Position numbers and translations under genes: made by a program. The notes below the pieces were generated by a model. That model saw nothing but the letters and a program-made list of their open reading frames with translations, ran no database searches and was not told the DNA's origin. DNA of 64,000 bases, from NCBI GenBank assembly GCA_009842245.1, contig VYFT01000006.1:168787-232786 (forward strand), in the 5' to 3' direction. This stretch comes from Gammaproteobacteria bacterium. GTDB lineage: Bacteria > Pseudomonadota > Gammaproteobacteria > Pseudomonadales > Azotimanducaceae. Below are positions 45,767 to 55,794 of this stretch, piece after piece (within the stretch, counting starts at the first letter, position 1; every line of letters starts with the position of its first letter).

Positions 45767-46755
45767 TTTTGACGACGAATTGCGAGCAAAGTCACTGGTA
45801 TGACCTCTCGTTGGAGCCAAAGACCAAGCGGACGCACTGCTTCGATCTCCTCGCAAATGTCCTGCGCTTTCCGTAAAGTTGGAAGCACATACTTTAGGTG
45901 GGTGGTTTGTTTACGTTCTAGCCATAGTCGGACAAAAATGCCGGCTGCTTTAAGTAAGCGTTGTAACGCAGTAAGCTTCAACAGGACAGAGAACTCTTGG
46001 TGTGTGATTGCCTCTCGATATTGCATCGCTAAGCCTTGCGACCAAAAAATTTCAATCTGTTTTTCAATTGTTGCATGTTCATGGTCCCAATAGCAGTCGT
46101 AAAGGAGCGAAGCAAGATCGTAGGTTATAGGTCCAACTAAGGCATCCTGAAAATCTACAACGCCGAGAAAAGGCGGCTCTGATCTAACCAGTAAGTTTTT
46201 GCAATGATAGTCTCGATGGACAGTCACTTTTGGGAGCGCGGATATCTCTTCGACTATATGTTCAAAATAACTTTGAACAACGTCTGTGTTCACGTCGATT
46301 AGGCTGAAGCAAAGATTGTCTCGAAAGACTTCTAATTCTTGGACAAACCTCTTTCTTTCGTAGGGAGGAATGATTGGTTCATTAATACTCTGAATGTTGC
46401 GCAAGCAACTAAACGCTAGCGCCACACAGTGGTCTACATTTCGAAGTTCATATTGTGTGTGAAAGTCTTCCACACCGACGTCTTCCAAAAGAAAATAGCC
46501 ATTGTCGAGGTCGTATTCATATATTGTTGGAACCGGCACTTCATAGCGTTTGAACATTTCAGCGAACTGGATAAATCGATCATTTTGTTCTGTCGCTGGA
46601 GGCGAATACATGAGTACAAAAGTCTCACTTACCGTCCTACATCGCCAAAATTTGCGGGTGCTAGCTTCCGTTCGAAGTTGAATTATTTCCTGCCAAACTG
46701 CATCACAGTAGGACGGATTCCAGTCAAAGATATCATGGTTACTGTGATTAAGCAT
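45763..46755 (-). CDS. amgK: N-acetylmuramate/N-acetylglucosamine kinase AmgK
   Basis: A 330-residue kinase of the aminoglycoside phosphotransferase fold that makes MurNAc-1-phosphate. The LYMSPPATEQNDRF-like nucleotide-side region (VLMYSPPATEQNDRF) and YFLLEDVG precede the catalytic VTVHRDYHCKNLLVR and GVVDFQDALVGPITYDL, which hold the Asp and metal ligands. Its ATG is only 20 bases from the divergent lptD start, so the promoters overlap the coding ends. It forms the cell-wall recycling pair with murU. Confidence 0.93.
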   Translation of the reverse strand: MLNHSNHDIFDWNPSYCDAVWQEIIQLRTEASTRKFWRCRTVSETFVLMYSPPATEQNDRFIQFAEMFKRYEVPVPTIYEYDLDNGYFLLEDVGVEDFHTQYELRNVDHCVALAFSCLRNIQSINEPIIPPYERKRFVQELEVFRDNLCFSLIDVNTDVVQSYFEHIVEEISALPKVTVHRDYHCKNLLVRSEPPFLGVVDFQDALVGPITYDLASLLYDCYWDHEHATIEKQIEIFWSQGLAMQYREAITHQEFSVLLKLTALQRLLKAAGIFVRLWLERKQTTHLKYVLPTLRKAQDICEEIEAVRPLGLWLQREVIPVTLLAIRRQN

Positions 46756-46775
46756 AATTTTGTCATTTTAGAGTC

Positions 46776-49040
46776 ATGAATGCTCGATTGGATAGGATTA
46801 AGCGGCAGCGTACGCACTCTATATGCGCGTTCGTCCTAAGCACCCTCTCTATTTCGGTTTGGGCGGATTCTGACTTTGCGAAGAGCCTATGGCGCACTTC
46901 AGATAAAGGTGCATGCAACGGGCACTATGACGTTAGTCTGTTAGTTGAAACACAATCTGAGTCAGTAGACACAGACGAAGTTGAGGTGCGCGCGGATCGC
47001 ATTGAACTCGATCTGAAAGGCACCAGCACAATCTCTGGTGATGTAAGCTTGCGACTGGGGGATTTGTTTCTGGCTACATCCAGTTTGGAAGTCGACGCGG
47101 TGGATCAGATTTTCAGTACTGTTGATGGCATGACCATTTTTAGCGAAGACTTCGCACTTTACGTCGATGCGACGACCATTGAAGCTAAGGCAAGGTCGCT
47201 GCAAGTACAAGGAGCCGATTTTGTACTCTTAAATGACGGATATCGTGGGAAAGCCGAACGTTTAACTGCGAGCGATGACGTTGCAGAATTCGAAGATGTG
47301 TCAATTACGTACTGTCCACCAGAAGTAAATTCTTGGCTTCTTTCTGCGGGGCGCATAAGGCTAGATCGAACACAAAACATTGCGGTCGCGCGTGATGTAC
47401 AACTTAGTTTTAGTAGATTGCCTACGTTTTATGTGCCCTATTTACGCTTTCCGCTATCCGGTGCTCGTACTACGGGCCTATTACCTCCAAATTTTGAACG
47501 TAATAGTTTGCGCGGATATGAACTTGCTTTGCCAATTTACGTAAATTTAGCCCCGAATTATGACCTCACTCTAACTCCAAGATTGTCGTCGCGTCGAAAT
47601 CACAGTTTGGAAACGGAGTTTCGCTACCTCACGCGAGTTTCAAACTCTGAGTTTCATGCTGTGTTCTTACCTTCCGATGACGAATATCTCGATTATTTGG
47701 CAACGCGTATCGACCGCACTCCAGTATCCACGGTACGATCTTCACGTCGATGGTATGTCGGCGTACAACATAGTTTTGCGGTCAACGGTTGGGTCGGCGA
47801 TGTTGACTACTCTTTTGTGAGCGATGAAGACTTCTTACGAGACTTTGGTGGTTCTATTGACGATCTGGGACGAGTAGGACTATGGCGAACGGCATATGTC
47901 TCTAAATTGGGGCGCGATTATCAGTTGCTGTTTTCGAGCGAACGTTTTGAACCATTTCGATATTGGGGCACATCGGTGTCCAAATTGCCTCAGATCGAAT
48001 ATCGGCATCAATTTCCACTTTACGCGTTCAATGTTGGTTTTGACACGCACATGGCTAGGTACAAATCTGTGGATTTAGTAGAAGAGTTTGATGTTGAGCG
48101 TCGACATGGGAACTTTTTTCTGCAGCTACCGCTCCAAAGAACGTGGGGTTCTGTGCATGTTGAGGCCGCACGAGCCTACACATGGTTTGGTTTAGCAACC
48201 GAAAATCAATCACGACACACGACGAACTTCTTACTGGACTCCAAACTCATAATCGATCGTATGCCAGACAGACTTGCAACCTTGATGCAATCATTAGAAC
48301 CGAGAGTGGTGTACGTGAGAAGGGACTCGGGGAGTCAAAAGTTACCCTTTTCATATGATGTCGGACCACGTGCGGTTACCATGGATTCGATTTTTAATCC
48401 AACCCGAGTCACAGGGTACGATAAATTACCTTCGGTCCATTCGATTGCACTGGGACTTAGGGGGAGTCTAATCGATCGAGTTGCTCGACGAAAGTTGCTT
48501 GAGATGCAGTTAGCAGTTTCCGCACCTTTAGAGAGTTTTGAATATAACCCTCGCAAGACACCATCGTTTGGTCTTGCGGTACTTGGCTCGTTGACTGATG
48601 ACCTTCAATGGAGCGTCGCTTACTTTCAATACTTTGATTTGGCTCGCGAAGAGGCTAATGAGTTTCGTATCCGTTATCAATTAGATCAAACCCGTGTTAA
48701 TGGTTGGCTACGTTATGAGAAAGAAGCGGCTACACTTCAGAGCTATGTTGACGTCGCGGTACCAGTAGCGCAAGGTTGGAATCTTTATGGTCGGTGGCAC
48801 CACGACTGGGAGCATGACGCGCACGTTGACTCGTATGTCGGAGTAGAGTTTTCAGGTTGCTGTATGGAATATCGCTTACTCTGGCATCGAACTATTCGAT
48901 ACGAATGGCTGCAGTCGGAGCGCATTCAGTCTCGAACTGGTCTCCGTTTTGAACTCTCAATGAAAGGGCTCACGTCACTTGGAGATAATGTACTATCTAT
49001 CGTAAATAGAAATATCAATTCACCTGTTTTGGTTTATTAA
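46776..49040 (+). CDS. lptD: LPS assembly outer membrane protein LptD
   Basis: A 754-residue outer membrane beta-barrel that inserts LPS into the outer leaflet. After a signal peptide (residues 9-30) comes the N-terminal OstA-type jellyroll, then RLPTFYVPYLRFPLSGARTTG and a C-terminal barrel with alternating aromatic strands. Four cysteines, at about residues 47, 180, 695 and 696, match the E. coli positions that form the two disulfides required for function. LptE is not in the window. surA follows after 10 bases, as in E. coli. Confidence 0.94.
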   Translation: MNARLDRIKRQRTHSICAFVLSTLSISVWADSDFAKSLWRTSDKGACNGHYDVSLLVETQSESVDTDEVEVRADRIELDLKGTSTISGDVSLRLGDLFLATSSLEVDAVDQIFSTVDGMTIFSEDFALYVDATTIEAKARSLQVQGADFVLLNDGYRGKAERLTASDDVAEFEDVSITYCPPEVNSWLLSAGRIRLDRTQNIAVARDVQLSFSRLPTFYVPYLRFPLSGARTTGLLPPNFERNSLRGYELALPIYVNLAPNYDLTLTPRLSSRRNHSLETEFRYLTRVSNSEFHAVFLPSDDEYLDYLATRIDRTPVSTVRSSRRWYVGVQHSFAVNGWVGDVDYSFVSDEDFLRDFGGSIDDLGRVGLWRTAYVSKLGRDYQLLFSSERFEPFRYWGTSVSKLPQIEYRHQFPLYAFNVGFDTHMARYKSVDLVEEFDVERRHGNFFLQLPLQRTWGSVHVEAARAYTWFGLATENQSRHTTNFLLDSKLIIDRMPDRLATLMQSLEPRVVYVRRDSGSQKLPFSYDVGPRAVTMDSIFNPTRVTGYDKLPSVHSIALGLRGSLIDRVARRKLLEMQLAVSAPLESFEYNPRKTPSFGLAVLGSLTDDLQWSVAYFQYFDLAREEANEFRIRYQLDQTRVNGWLRYEKEAATLQSYVDVAVPVAQGWNLYGRWHHDWEHDAHVDSYVGVEFSGCCMEYRLLWHRTIRYEWLQSERIQSRTGLRFELSMKGLTSLGDNVLSIVNRNINSPVLVY

Positions 49041-49050
49041 AGAGGATCAA

Positions 49051-50379
49051 ATGTTGCAATACTTTAAGATAGTGAGTTGTTCGGCTCGCACCCGACGTAG
49101 CACGTTGTTGTTTCTGAGTGCTTGTATAGTCGGCGGATTTTCTGCGCAAGCTGAGTTGGAAAAACTGGACGGTGTTGCTGTGATCGTGAATGATTCAGTG
49201 GTTATGGTGTCAGAGATAGAGAGAGCGTACGAGCTGACTTTGCAAGAGTTTGCGGCGAGAGGTGCGACCAATTTTCCACCCAGAGATCAAATAATCAAAC
49301 AAGTCACAGAGAGATTGATCTTAGAGAGTATTCAAATCCAAGAAGCTGGGTTGCAAAGTATTGTTGTAAGCGATGAGGAAGTCACGAATGCGATCCGCGA
49401 GTACGCGCGGCGCGAGCATGACTTGACGATTGAAGAATTTCGAGAACGTCTCGTCGTCGAAGGGACATCGTACAATCAAATACGAGAAGACGTACGCCGC
49501 GAAACATTACTCCAAAAAGTCCGGCAACAATCGGTACGTCCATACGTCTTTATTTCTCCTCAGGACATCAAAGATTTTCGTGAACTGCCATACTTTGATT
49601 ATCTTGCTGCAGACCGGTATCGGGTCGGGCACATATTGCTCACACAAGACGATCCGGATGATTCAGGTACAACCGATCTGCAAGCGCAAGCCGAAGATCT
49701 CGTTGGACAGCTACGAGAAGGCGCGGACTTTGCGACGATGGCGGTGAACCATTCTTCGGCATCCACCGCTCTTGAAGGAGGTGATCTTAACTGGCGACGC
49801 GCTGAACAATTACCACAGCTGTTTGTGGAAGAAGTACTCAAGATGGAAGTGGGAGATGTATCGGAACCCATACGGAACGAACGAGGCTTACACATCATCA
49901 AGCTAGTAGACAAACAAACTGCAACGACCAATCAAGAACAAACCCGCGTTCGGCACATACTTATTCGACCAAATGCTATCAAATCGGAGATTGAGGCTAA
50001 GAACGAAGTCGAAGCCATCCGAGCGCGAATAGTTGACGGCGAGGATTTTGAAGAATTAGCCCGGCAATACTCTGACGACGCGAACTCTGCACGAGAGGGC
50101 GGAGATCTCGGTTGGACTACGGGCGAACGAGGCGACCCGATATTCCTAGACGTCGTAAATTCGTCCGAGATAGGTGAGCTTTCCGACGTCTTTGCGTCTG
50201 GAGAAGGGTGGCATATATTAGAAGTTGTTGATCGCAAAGTAGCCGACGTGACCGAACAAGTCTTGGATAACTTCGCAGCGAGCCAACTGTACAGCCTAAG
50301 GTTTGAAGAAGCTTTGAAAGATTGGTTGCAGAAAATTCGCTCGGAAGCGTTCGTAAAGGTTGTGCGAGAGTCTCTTTAG
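49051..50379 (+). CDS. surA: Periplasmic chaperone/prolyl isomerase SurA
   Basis: A 442-residue periplasmic folding factor for outer membrane proteins. A signal peptide at residues 13-34 precedes the chaperone module with LDGVAVIVNDSVVMVSEIE, and two parvulin domains follow: RYRVGHILLTQDD to IRNERGLHIIKLVDK, and RVRHILIRPNA to GEGWHILEVVDRK. LptD is its main client in E. coli, consistent with the adjacent gene. pdxA, which normally follows, is missing. Confidence 0.95.
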   Translation: MLQYFKIVSCSARTRRSTLLFLSACIVGGFSAQAELEKLDGVAVIVNDSVVMVSEIERAYELTLQEFAARGATNFPPRDQIIKQVTERLILESIQIQEAGLQSIVVSDEEVTNAIREYARREHDLTIEEFRERLVVEGTSYNQIREDVRRETLLQKVRQQSVRPYVFISPQDIKDFRELPYFDYLAADRYRVGHILLTQDDPDDSGTTDLQAQAEDLVGQLREGADFATMAVNHSSASTALEGGDLNWRRAEQLPQLFVEEVLKMEVGDVSEPIRNERGLHIIKLVDKQTATTNQEQTRVRHILIRPNAIKSEIEAKNEVEAIRARIVDGEDFEELARQYSDDANSAREGGDLGWTTGERGDPIFLDVVNSSEIGELSDVFASGEGWHILEVVDRKVADVTEQVLDNFAASQLYSLRFEEALKDWLQKIRSEAFVKVVRESL

Positions 50380-50397
50380 GGCGGGTCACCGCATGTC

Positions 50398-51147
50398 TTG
50401 TTGAAATCCCGCAAACGGTTTGGTCAGCATTTTTTATTAGATCAGGGCACACGAGCAAGGATTCAAGATGTTCTGGATATAAGACCGGAGCATCGAGTCC
50501 TTGAAGTAGGACCAGGACGTGGCGCACTAACGGCCGACATCCTGCAAGCAACCAAGCATGTGGTAGCAGTCGAGATAGATCGAGATCTGTCTAGGAACTT
50601 ACAAGATCGCTTTCCACAACTCGAGCTCGTTGAAGCCGATATTCTCAAAGTTGACGAATCCCTATTTCGTTTACGACGAGTTGTTGGGAATCTGCCCTAT
50701 AACATTTCCACTCCCCTACTACTCAGATTGACTTCGATTCTTGATGTTGTCGATATTCATTTCATGCTACAGAAAGAAGTAGTCGATAGGATGATTGCCG
50801 AGCCTAGAACCAAAGCTTGGGGGCGATTATCGGTCAAAATGCAGCAGATATTTGACGTGCAGCCATTGTTCGAAGTCAGTCCAGAGGCGTTTGAACCACC
50901 ACCGCGAGTCTTGTCTGCGTTCGTCCGACTCACATATAAGCCTTCTCCTTTAATTGCACAGAATCCTACCCTGTTCGATGCGATTCTGCGACAAGCGTTC
51001 AGTCATCGGCGAAAAACGCTGGCTAACAGTCTCGCTTCCTTTCATATCGATTGGCAACGCATCGATATTGACTCGACATCACGCGCGGACCAGTTGACTG
51101 TCCAACAGTATGTAGAGATTGCAAACGAATTGCACAACCAAACGTAA
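50398..51147 (+). CDS. rsmA: 16S rRNA dimethyladenosine transferase RsmA/KsgA
   Basis: A 249-residue SAM-dependent methyltransferase that dimethylates two adenines near the 3' end of 16S rRNA. KSRKRFGQHFLLDQGTRARI is the typical N-terminus, and VLEVGPGRGALTADIL the SAM motif; VVGNLPYNISTPLLLRL is the catalytic NLPY motif. It starts at TTG (50398); the next codon is also TTG. Length is slightly short of the E. coli protein (273). It lies between surA and apaH; pdxA and apaG are missing from the usual order. Confidence 0.95.
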   Translation: MLKSRKRFGQHFLLDQGTRARIQDVLDIRPEHRVLEVGPGRGALTADILQATKHVVAVEIDRDLSRNLQDRFPQLELVEADILKVDESLFRLRRVVGNLPYNISTPLLLRLTSILDVVDIHFMLQKEVVDRMIAEPRTKAWGRLSVKMQQIFDVQPLFEVSPEAFEPPPRVLSAFVRLTYKPSPLIAQNPTLFDAILRQAFSHRRKTLANSLASFHIDWQRIDIDSTSRADQLTVQQYVEIANELHNQT

Positions 51148-51151
51148 CTCG

Positions 51152-51955
51152 ATGACGACGTATGTAATCGGCGACATTCAAGGTTGTTTTGACCAGTTTC
51201 ACAAGTTGTTGGAATTGATTCGTTTTGATCCGTCGAAGGATCAGTTGTGGTTAACCGGCGATTTAGTGAATCGTGGACCCGACAACGTGAATACGCTAAG
51301 ATTTATTCGCGAATTGGGAATTTCGGTTGTTGCTGTACAAGGTAATCATGATCTACATTTGCTAGCAGTTGTCTTCGGCGGTCATTCCGTGCAACAAACG
51401 GATACGTTTCACGATGTCATAGCAGCCGAAGACTGTGAACAACTTTGCCATTGGCTGAGTAAGTTTCCCTTGTTACACTATGAACAAGGACATATCCTCG
51501 TTCATGCTGGATTACCTCACATTTGGTCTCTAGCGCAGGCAGAGCGTTTAGCTCGAGAAGTTCATGACGTGTTGTGTGGACCCACGTCCAAAGAATTCTT
51601 TCGTAGGATGTACGGTAACGAACCCTCACTGTGGTCGGATTCACTGCGTGGAATGGATCGGCTTCGCGCGATCACAAATTACTTGACCCGAATGCGATGC
51701 ATCGGTCCAGAGGGTCAATTGACTTTTGAACATGAACTTGGAGAAGCGCGCTGTCCGGATGGTTATCAACCTTGGTTTGACTATCCTCCCCAATTTAACG
51801 AACACATCGTGTTTGGTCACTGGGCGAGTCTGGGTGGTAAAACGCACCGATCTAAATTTCATGCTGTTGACACCGGATGCGTGTGGGGGCGACATTTGAC
51901 CGCGCTGCGTTTATCAGACCACCAACGATTTTCCGTTGCGTTAGAGTCAGTTTAG
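51152..51955 (+). CDS. apaH: Diadenosine tetraphosphatase ApaH
   Basis: A 267-residue symmetric Ap4A hydrolase of the calcineurin-like phosphoesterase family. The metal sites are TYVIGDIQGCFDQF, LTGDLVNRGPDNV and VVAVQGNHDLHLL, with ILVHAGLPHIW and VFGHWASLGG later. I chose the ATG at 51152, four bases after the rsmA stop, over an in-frame start inside rsmA. The rsmA-apaH linkage without apaG is unusual. Ap4A builds up under stress and affects many processes. Confidence 0.95.
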   Translation: MTTYVIGDIQGCFDQFHKLLELIRFDPSKDQLWLTGDLVNRGPDNVNTLRFIRELGISVVAVQGNHDLHLLAVVFGGHSVQQTDTFHDVIAAEDCEQLCHWLSKFPLLHYEQGHILVHAGLPHIWSLAQAERLAREVHDVLCGPTSKEFFRRMYGNEPSLWSDSLRGMDRLRAITNYLTRMRCIGPEGQLTFEHELGEARCPDGYQPWFDYPPQFNEHIVFGHWASLGGKTHRSKFHAVDTGCVWGRHLTALRLSDHQRFSVALESV

Positions 51956-51967
51956 TAGCATACCAGT

Positions 51968-53062
51968 ATGAACAACGCGGGGAACATTAGTCTTGAGGTG
52001 AAGATCCCAGGGACGGCGTACATGGTAGGTGGTGCCGTAAGGGAGCAGTTAAGACACTCGGACGTGCGAACGGATAAGGATTGGGTGGTGGTAGGTGCTA
52101 CTGAGGAGGAGATGCTTGCGGCTGGGTTCGCGCAGGTTGGGTCTCATTTTCCCGTATTTTTACATCCAACCTCGAACGAAGAATATGCCCTAGCCAGAAC
52201 CGAACGCAAACAGGGTACGGGTCATAAAGGATTCAAAGTTGATAGCAATCCAGAGGTCACTATTGAAGAAGATTTACAGCGACGAGATTTGACCATTAAT
52301 GCCATCGCGATCGGACAAGACAACGAGTTGGTCGATCCGTGGGGTGGGGTTGCAGACCTTGAAGCACAGGTTTTGCGACATGTTTCAGAAGCATTTGTTG
52401 AAGATCCACTTCGAGTTTTACGTGTGGCTCGTTTCACCGCGATACTACCGGATTTTGAAGTCGCGACTGAGACTCTAAATCTGATGGTTGCGATGCGAGA
52501 GGAATTGTCGTCTTTGTCTGCAGAGCGGGTCTGGGGGGAATATGCGAAAGCAATGAGCGGGCTCACGCCTCATCGCTTTTTCGAAACGTTAAATGACGTC
52601 GGAGCGGTCGAACCTTGGTTTTCAGATCTTTCAATAGTGAGTGTCGCGGCGTTAGTTCGCGAGCGATGGCTTCGGCACGCTAATGCGATTGCCGCGATTG
52701 GCTGGCTTCACGAAGAAGAAGCTGTCGCCAAGTTCTGTCGTCGGTTGAGAGTTCCAGGCAAATTGTTTCGCTTAGTACGAGATGTCGCACGTCATGGCCA
52801 AGCACTCTGCGAGCTAGAACATAAAAGCCCAGCGGACGTATTGCGCATACTTCAACACAGCCACGCCTTGAGACCGGGTAGCGCGTTTGCACGCTTGATC
52901 GACGCAGTGGAAGCTTGTTCGAGCATCGATCTCTCAACTGTGCGGGATTTAGTGCAGCAGCTTAAACTGATTCGGGTCGAAGGTTTCTCTGGGGAAGAGT
53001 ATGGACACGAGTTACAGCGAGTTCGACTGCAGTACATCCGGACTCACATTGCTAGCCAGTGA
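51968..53062 (+). CDS. cca: CCA-adding tRNA nucleotidyltransferase
   Basis: A 364-residue class II nucleotidyltransferase that adds CCA to tRNA 3' ends. The N-terminal part matches E. coli Cca closely: YMVGGAVREQL, DKDWVVVGATEEEML, FPVFLHPTSNEEYALARTER and EDLQRRDLTINAIAIG. The HD phosphohydrolase domain of the E. coli protein is shortened or absent (E. coli 412 residues), so it is the shorter form. It converges with tsaD one base after its stop. Confidence 0.92.
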   Translation: MNNAGNISLEVKIPGTAYMVGGAVREQLRHSDVRTDKDWVVVGATEEEMLAAGFAQVGSHFPVFLHPTSNEEYALARTERKQGTGHKGFKVDSNPEVTIEEDLQRRDLTINAIAIGQDNELVDPWGGVADLEAQVLRHVSEAFVEDPLRVLRVARFTAILPDFEVATETLNLMVAMREELSSLSAERVWGEYAKAMSGLTPHRFFETLNDVGAVEPWFSDLSIVSVAALVRERWLRHANAIAAIGWLHEEEAVAKFCRRLRVPGKLFRLVRDVARHGQALCELEHKSPADVLRILQHSHALRPGSAFARLIDAVEACSSIDLSTVRDLVQQLKLIRVEGFSGEEYGHELQRVRLQYIRTHIASQ

Positions 53063-53063
53063 A

Positions 53064-54068
53064 TCAAACCACTTCGAGTCGTTCGAGATTCCATCGCGGT
53101 CGTACTTCAATCGCCAGAGTATCGGAAACATCGGAAGTGAGCCTTTGATGTCCGGCGAATGCCACCATCGCACCATTGTCGGTGCACAACGATTCCGATG
53201 GAAAGTAGACTCGACAGTCAAGTTTGTGTGTTTCCTCCCGTAAGGTTTTGTTTGCTGCTACTCCGCCTGCGACCACGAGTGACTCTACGTTGGTCTCAGC
53301 GATGGCCCGCTGACATTTAACAATCAAAGTATCGACAATCGCGCGCTCAAATGACGCAGCGATGTCTGCTAAGCATTCTGACGATAGCGGTTGTTGTTTT
53401 TCAATCTCTAGTTTTACCGCAGTTTTCAATCCACTAAAGCTGAAATCCAGTCCCGCACGATCTGTCATAGGTCGAGGTAGGTTGAAGCGGGTAGGGTCCC
53501 CGCTAGACGCCACACGCGAAATCTCTGGACCACCAGGATATCCTAAACCAAGCAGTTGCGCCGTTTTGTCAAAAGCTTCGCCCGCTGCATCATCGAGTGA
53601 TTGACCTAAGAGCCGATAGTCGCCGATTGCTCGTACGAACACCAGTTGTGTATGCCCTCCAGAGACAAGCAATGCTACAAACGGAAAGTCGGGAGGACTC
53701 CGGTCCAATAAGGGTGCTAGAAGATGCGCTTCCATGTGATGTACCCCCAACGCAGGAATGTTGAGTGCCCACGCCAGAGATCGACCAATCGATGCGCCAA
53801 CCATTAGCGCACCCATCAGACCAGGACCAGAGGTATACGCAACCGCGTTAATGTCTCGGAGAGCGAACTTCGCTTTGTGAAGAGACTGCCGAATGAGTGG
53901 TAGCAGTTTTTGGACATGGTCGCGCGAAGCTAACTCTGGTACAACTCCTCCGTACCTTTCGTGTAATTCTGTCTGGCTATAGATGCAATGTCCGCAGATT
54001 CCCCGCTCAGATTCATAGAGTGCGACGGCAGTTTCGTCGCACGATGTTTCAATTCCTAAGACTAACAA
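53064..54068 (-). CDS. tsaD: tRNA threonylcarbamoyladenosine synthase component TsaD
   Basis: A 334-residue Kae1/TsaD protein, the transfer subunit that puts threonylcarbamoyl on A37 of tRNAs reading ANN codons. [18 protein letters not shown] opens it; the metal site is [28 protein letters not shown] and [12 protein letters not shown] follow. The gene is usually near rpsU, but here lies downstream of proS and converges with cca, so it is relocated. Partners TsaB, C and E are not in the window. Confidence 0.95.
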   Translation of the reverse strand: MLVLGIETSCDETAVALYESERGICGHCIYSQTELHERYGGVVPELASRDHVQKLLPLIRQSLHKAKFALRDINAVAYTSGPGLMGALMVGASIGRSLAWALNIPALGVHHMEAHLLAPLLDRSPPDFPFVALLVSGGHTQLVFVRAIGDYRLLGQSLDDAAGEAFDKTAQLLGLGYPGGPEISRVASSGDPTRFNLPRPMTDRAGLDFSFSGLKTAVKLEIEKQQPLSSECLADIAASFERAIVDTLIVKCQRAIAETNVESLVVAGGVAANKTLREETHKLDCRVYFPSESLCTDNGAMVAFAGHQRLTSDVSDTLAIEVRPRWNLERLEVV

Positions 54069-54090
54069 TGGTGAAAACGTTTAGTGGTAG

Positions 54091-55794
54091 CTAACCGAGG
54101 TCCTGCAAAAGTGTGGGGACGACCTGATCGAGTGAAACGTCCACTTTGAGTTCACGTTGATGTTGGTATTCCACGGTGTTCTCTTTGAGTCCGCGCTCGC
54201 CGATGGTTATTCGGTATGGGATACCAATGAGATCAGCATCAGCAAACTTCACACCCGGGCGTTCGTTTCGATCGTCATAGAGAACTTCTATACCCTGTGT
54301 TGTAAGTTGCTCGTAAACGTGATTTGCTGCATTCACGACCTCTGAACTTCGCGGAACATTCAAAGCAACTAGGTGTACTTGAGCTGGTGCTATTTCGAGC
54401 GGCCATAGTGGCCCAATTTCATCATGTTTTTGCTCGATTACTGCTGCGGCCAAGCGTGTAACGCCAAGTCCGTAGCAGCCCATTAGCACATTTACCGATT
54501 CACCGCGTTCATCTAAGACTGTAGCATTCATCGTGTGCGAGTACTTTGTACCGAGCTTAAAGATGTGTCCTACTTCGATTCCTCGCTGAATTGATAGTGG
54601 TCCGCTACCGTCTGGAGCCGGATCCCCTTCCACGACTTTGCGGAGGTCTTGAATTGCCGCACTCTGAAGAGACTCGTCACGATTCCAATTGACACCCGTT
54701 AGATGAAAGTCATCTTCATTTGCACCACACACGAAATCACTGAGCACAGCAACACTTCGATCGACGTAATAGGGAATTTGTAGCTGTACCGGACCGATTG
54801 ATCCTACGTTGCAACCAACATGATGACGTACTTCACTCTCTTTCGTAAATGTCAAAGGACTCAGAACGTTTGGCAGTCGCGCTGCTTTAATTTCGTGCAG
54901 TTCGTGGTCTCCTCGTAAAACCAAACCGATTGGTGAGTCCCTGCCTTGTACGATCAATGTTTTGACAGTCCGCTCAATCGGGACATCTAAACACTCGACT
55001 AGACCATTGATCGTTCGAATGTTTGGTGTTGAGACTTTGGTTAGAGTTTCGGACGCGGTAGCAACATCGCCGGTTGCCACTGCTTCAGCTTTTTCAAGGT
55101 TGGACGCGTAGGAACTGACTTTGCTGTACGCGATGGCATCTTCTCCCGTATCTGCAAGCACATGGAATTCACGATTCTCATCGTCCCCAATAACGCCGCC
55201 ATGCGCTTCAACCGAACGGAAGTCGAGCGCAAGTCTAGACAGAATCGACGAATACGCGTCATGCATTGCTAGATACGTTGCGTGCAGGGATTTTTCATCG
55301 ATATGAAACGAGTATCCATCTTTCATGATAAATTCTCGCGAGCGCAACACACCAAAGCGGGGCCGAATTTCGTCTCGAAATTTCGTCGCGATTTGGTAGA
55401 GAGTGCAAGGTAATTGTCGATAGCTCTTGACGTTTTTTCGGAATAAATCGGTGATCACTTCTTCATGAGTGGGGCTCAAACAATAGTCGTTCTCGTGCCG
55501 ATCTTGCATTCTGAGTAAATCAGGACCCATAACTTCCCAGCGGTCAGATTCTTTCCAAAGCTCTCCTGGCTGCACAAAGGGCATGAGCACTTCATGCGCG
55601 TCTGTTTTATTGATTTCTTCGCGTACGATTCTTTCAATCTTCTGCAGCACTCGTACGCCAAGTGGAAGCCACGTGTACAGACCGGATCCAAGTTGTCGAA
55701 TGAACCCGCCGCGAAGAAGGAGGATGTGACTCGCGATCTCAGCGTTCGCTGGGATGTCGCGAAGCGTAGGTATAAGTGTGTTGCTGAATTTCAT
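54091..55794 (-). CDS. proS: Prolyl-tRNA synthetase
   Basis: A 567-residue class II synthetase (E. coli 572) of the bacterial type with the INS editing domain inserted between motifs 2 and 3. LLLRGGFIRQLGSGLYTWLPLG is motif 1; TKFRDEIRPRFGVLRSREFIMKD is motif 2; VNVLMGCYGLGVTRLAAAVIEQ is motif 3; the insert lies between. Its ATG follows an approximately 450-base gap, the longest non-coding stretch here. It is followed by tsaD after 22 bases. Confidence 0.97.
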   Translation of the reverse strand: MKFSNTLIPTLRDIPANAEIASHILLLRGGFIRQLGSGLYTWLPLGVRVLQKIERIVREEINKTDAHEVLMPFVQPGELWKESDRWEVMGPDLLRMQDRHENDYCLSPTHEEVITDLFRKNVKSYRQLPCTLYQIATKFRDEIRPRFGVLRSREFIMKDGYSFHIDEKSLHATYLAMHDAYSSILSRLALDFRSVEAHGGVIGDDENREFHVLADTGEDAIAYSKVSSYASNLEKAEAVATGDVATASETLTKVSTPNIRTINGLVECLDVPIERTVKTLIVQGRDSPIGLVLRGDHELHEIKAARLPNVLSPLTFTKESEVRHHVGCNVGSIGPVQLQIPYYVDRSVAVLSDFVCGANEDDFHLTGVNWNRDESLQSAAIQDLRKVVEGDPAPDGSGPLSIQRGIEVGHIFKLGTKYSHTMNATVLDERGESVNVLMGCYGLGVTRLAAAVIEQKHDEIGPLWPLEIAPAQVHLVALNVPRSSEVVNAANHVYEQLTTQGIEVLYDDRNERPGVKFADADLIGIPYRITIGERGLKENTVEYQHQRELKVDVSLDQVVPTLLQDLG

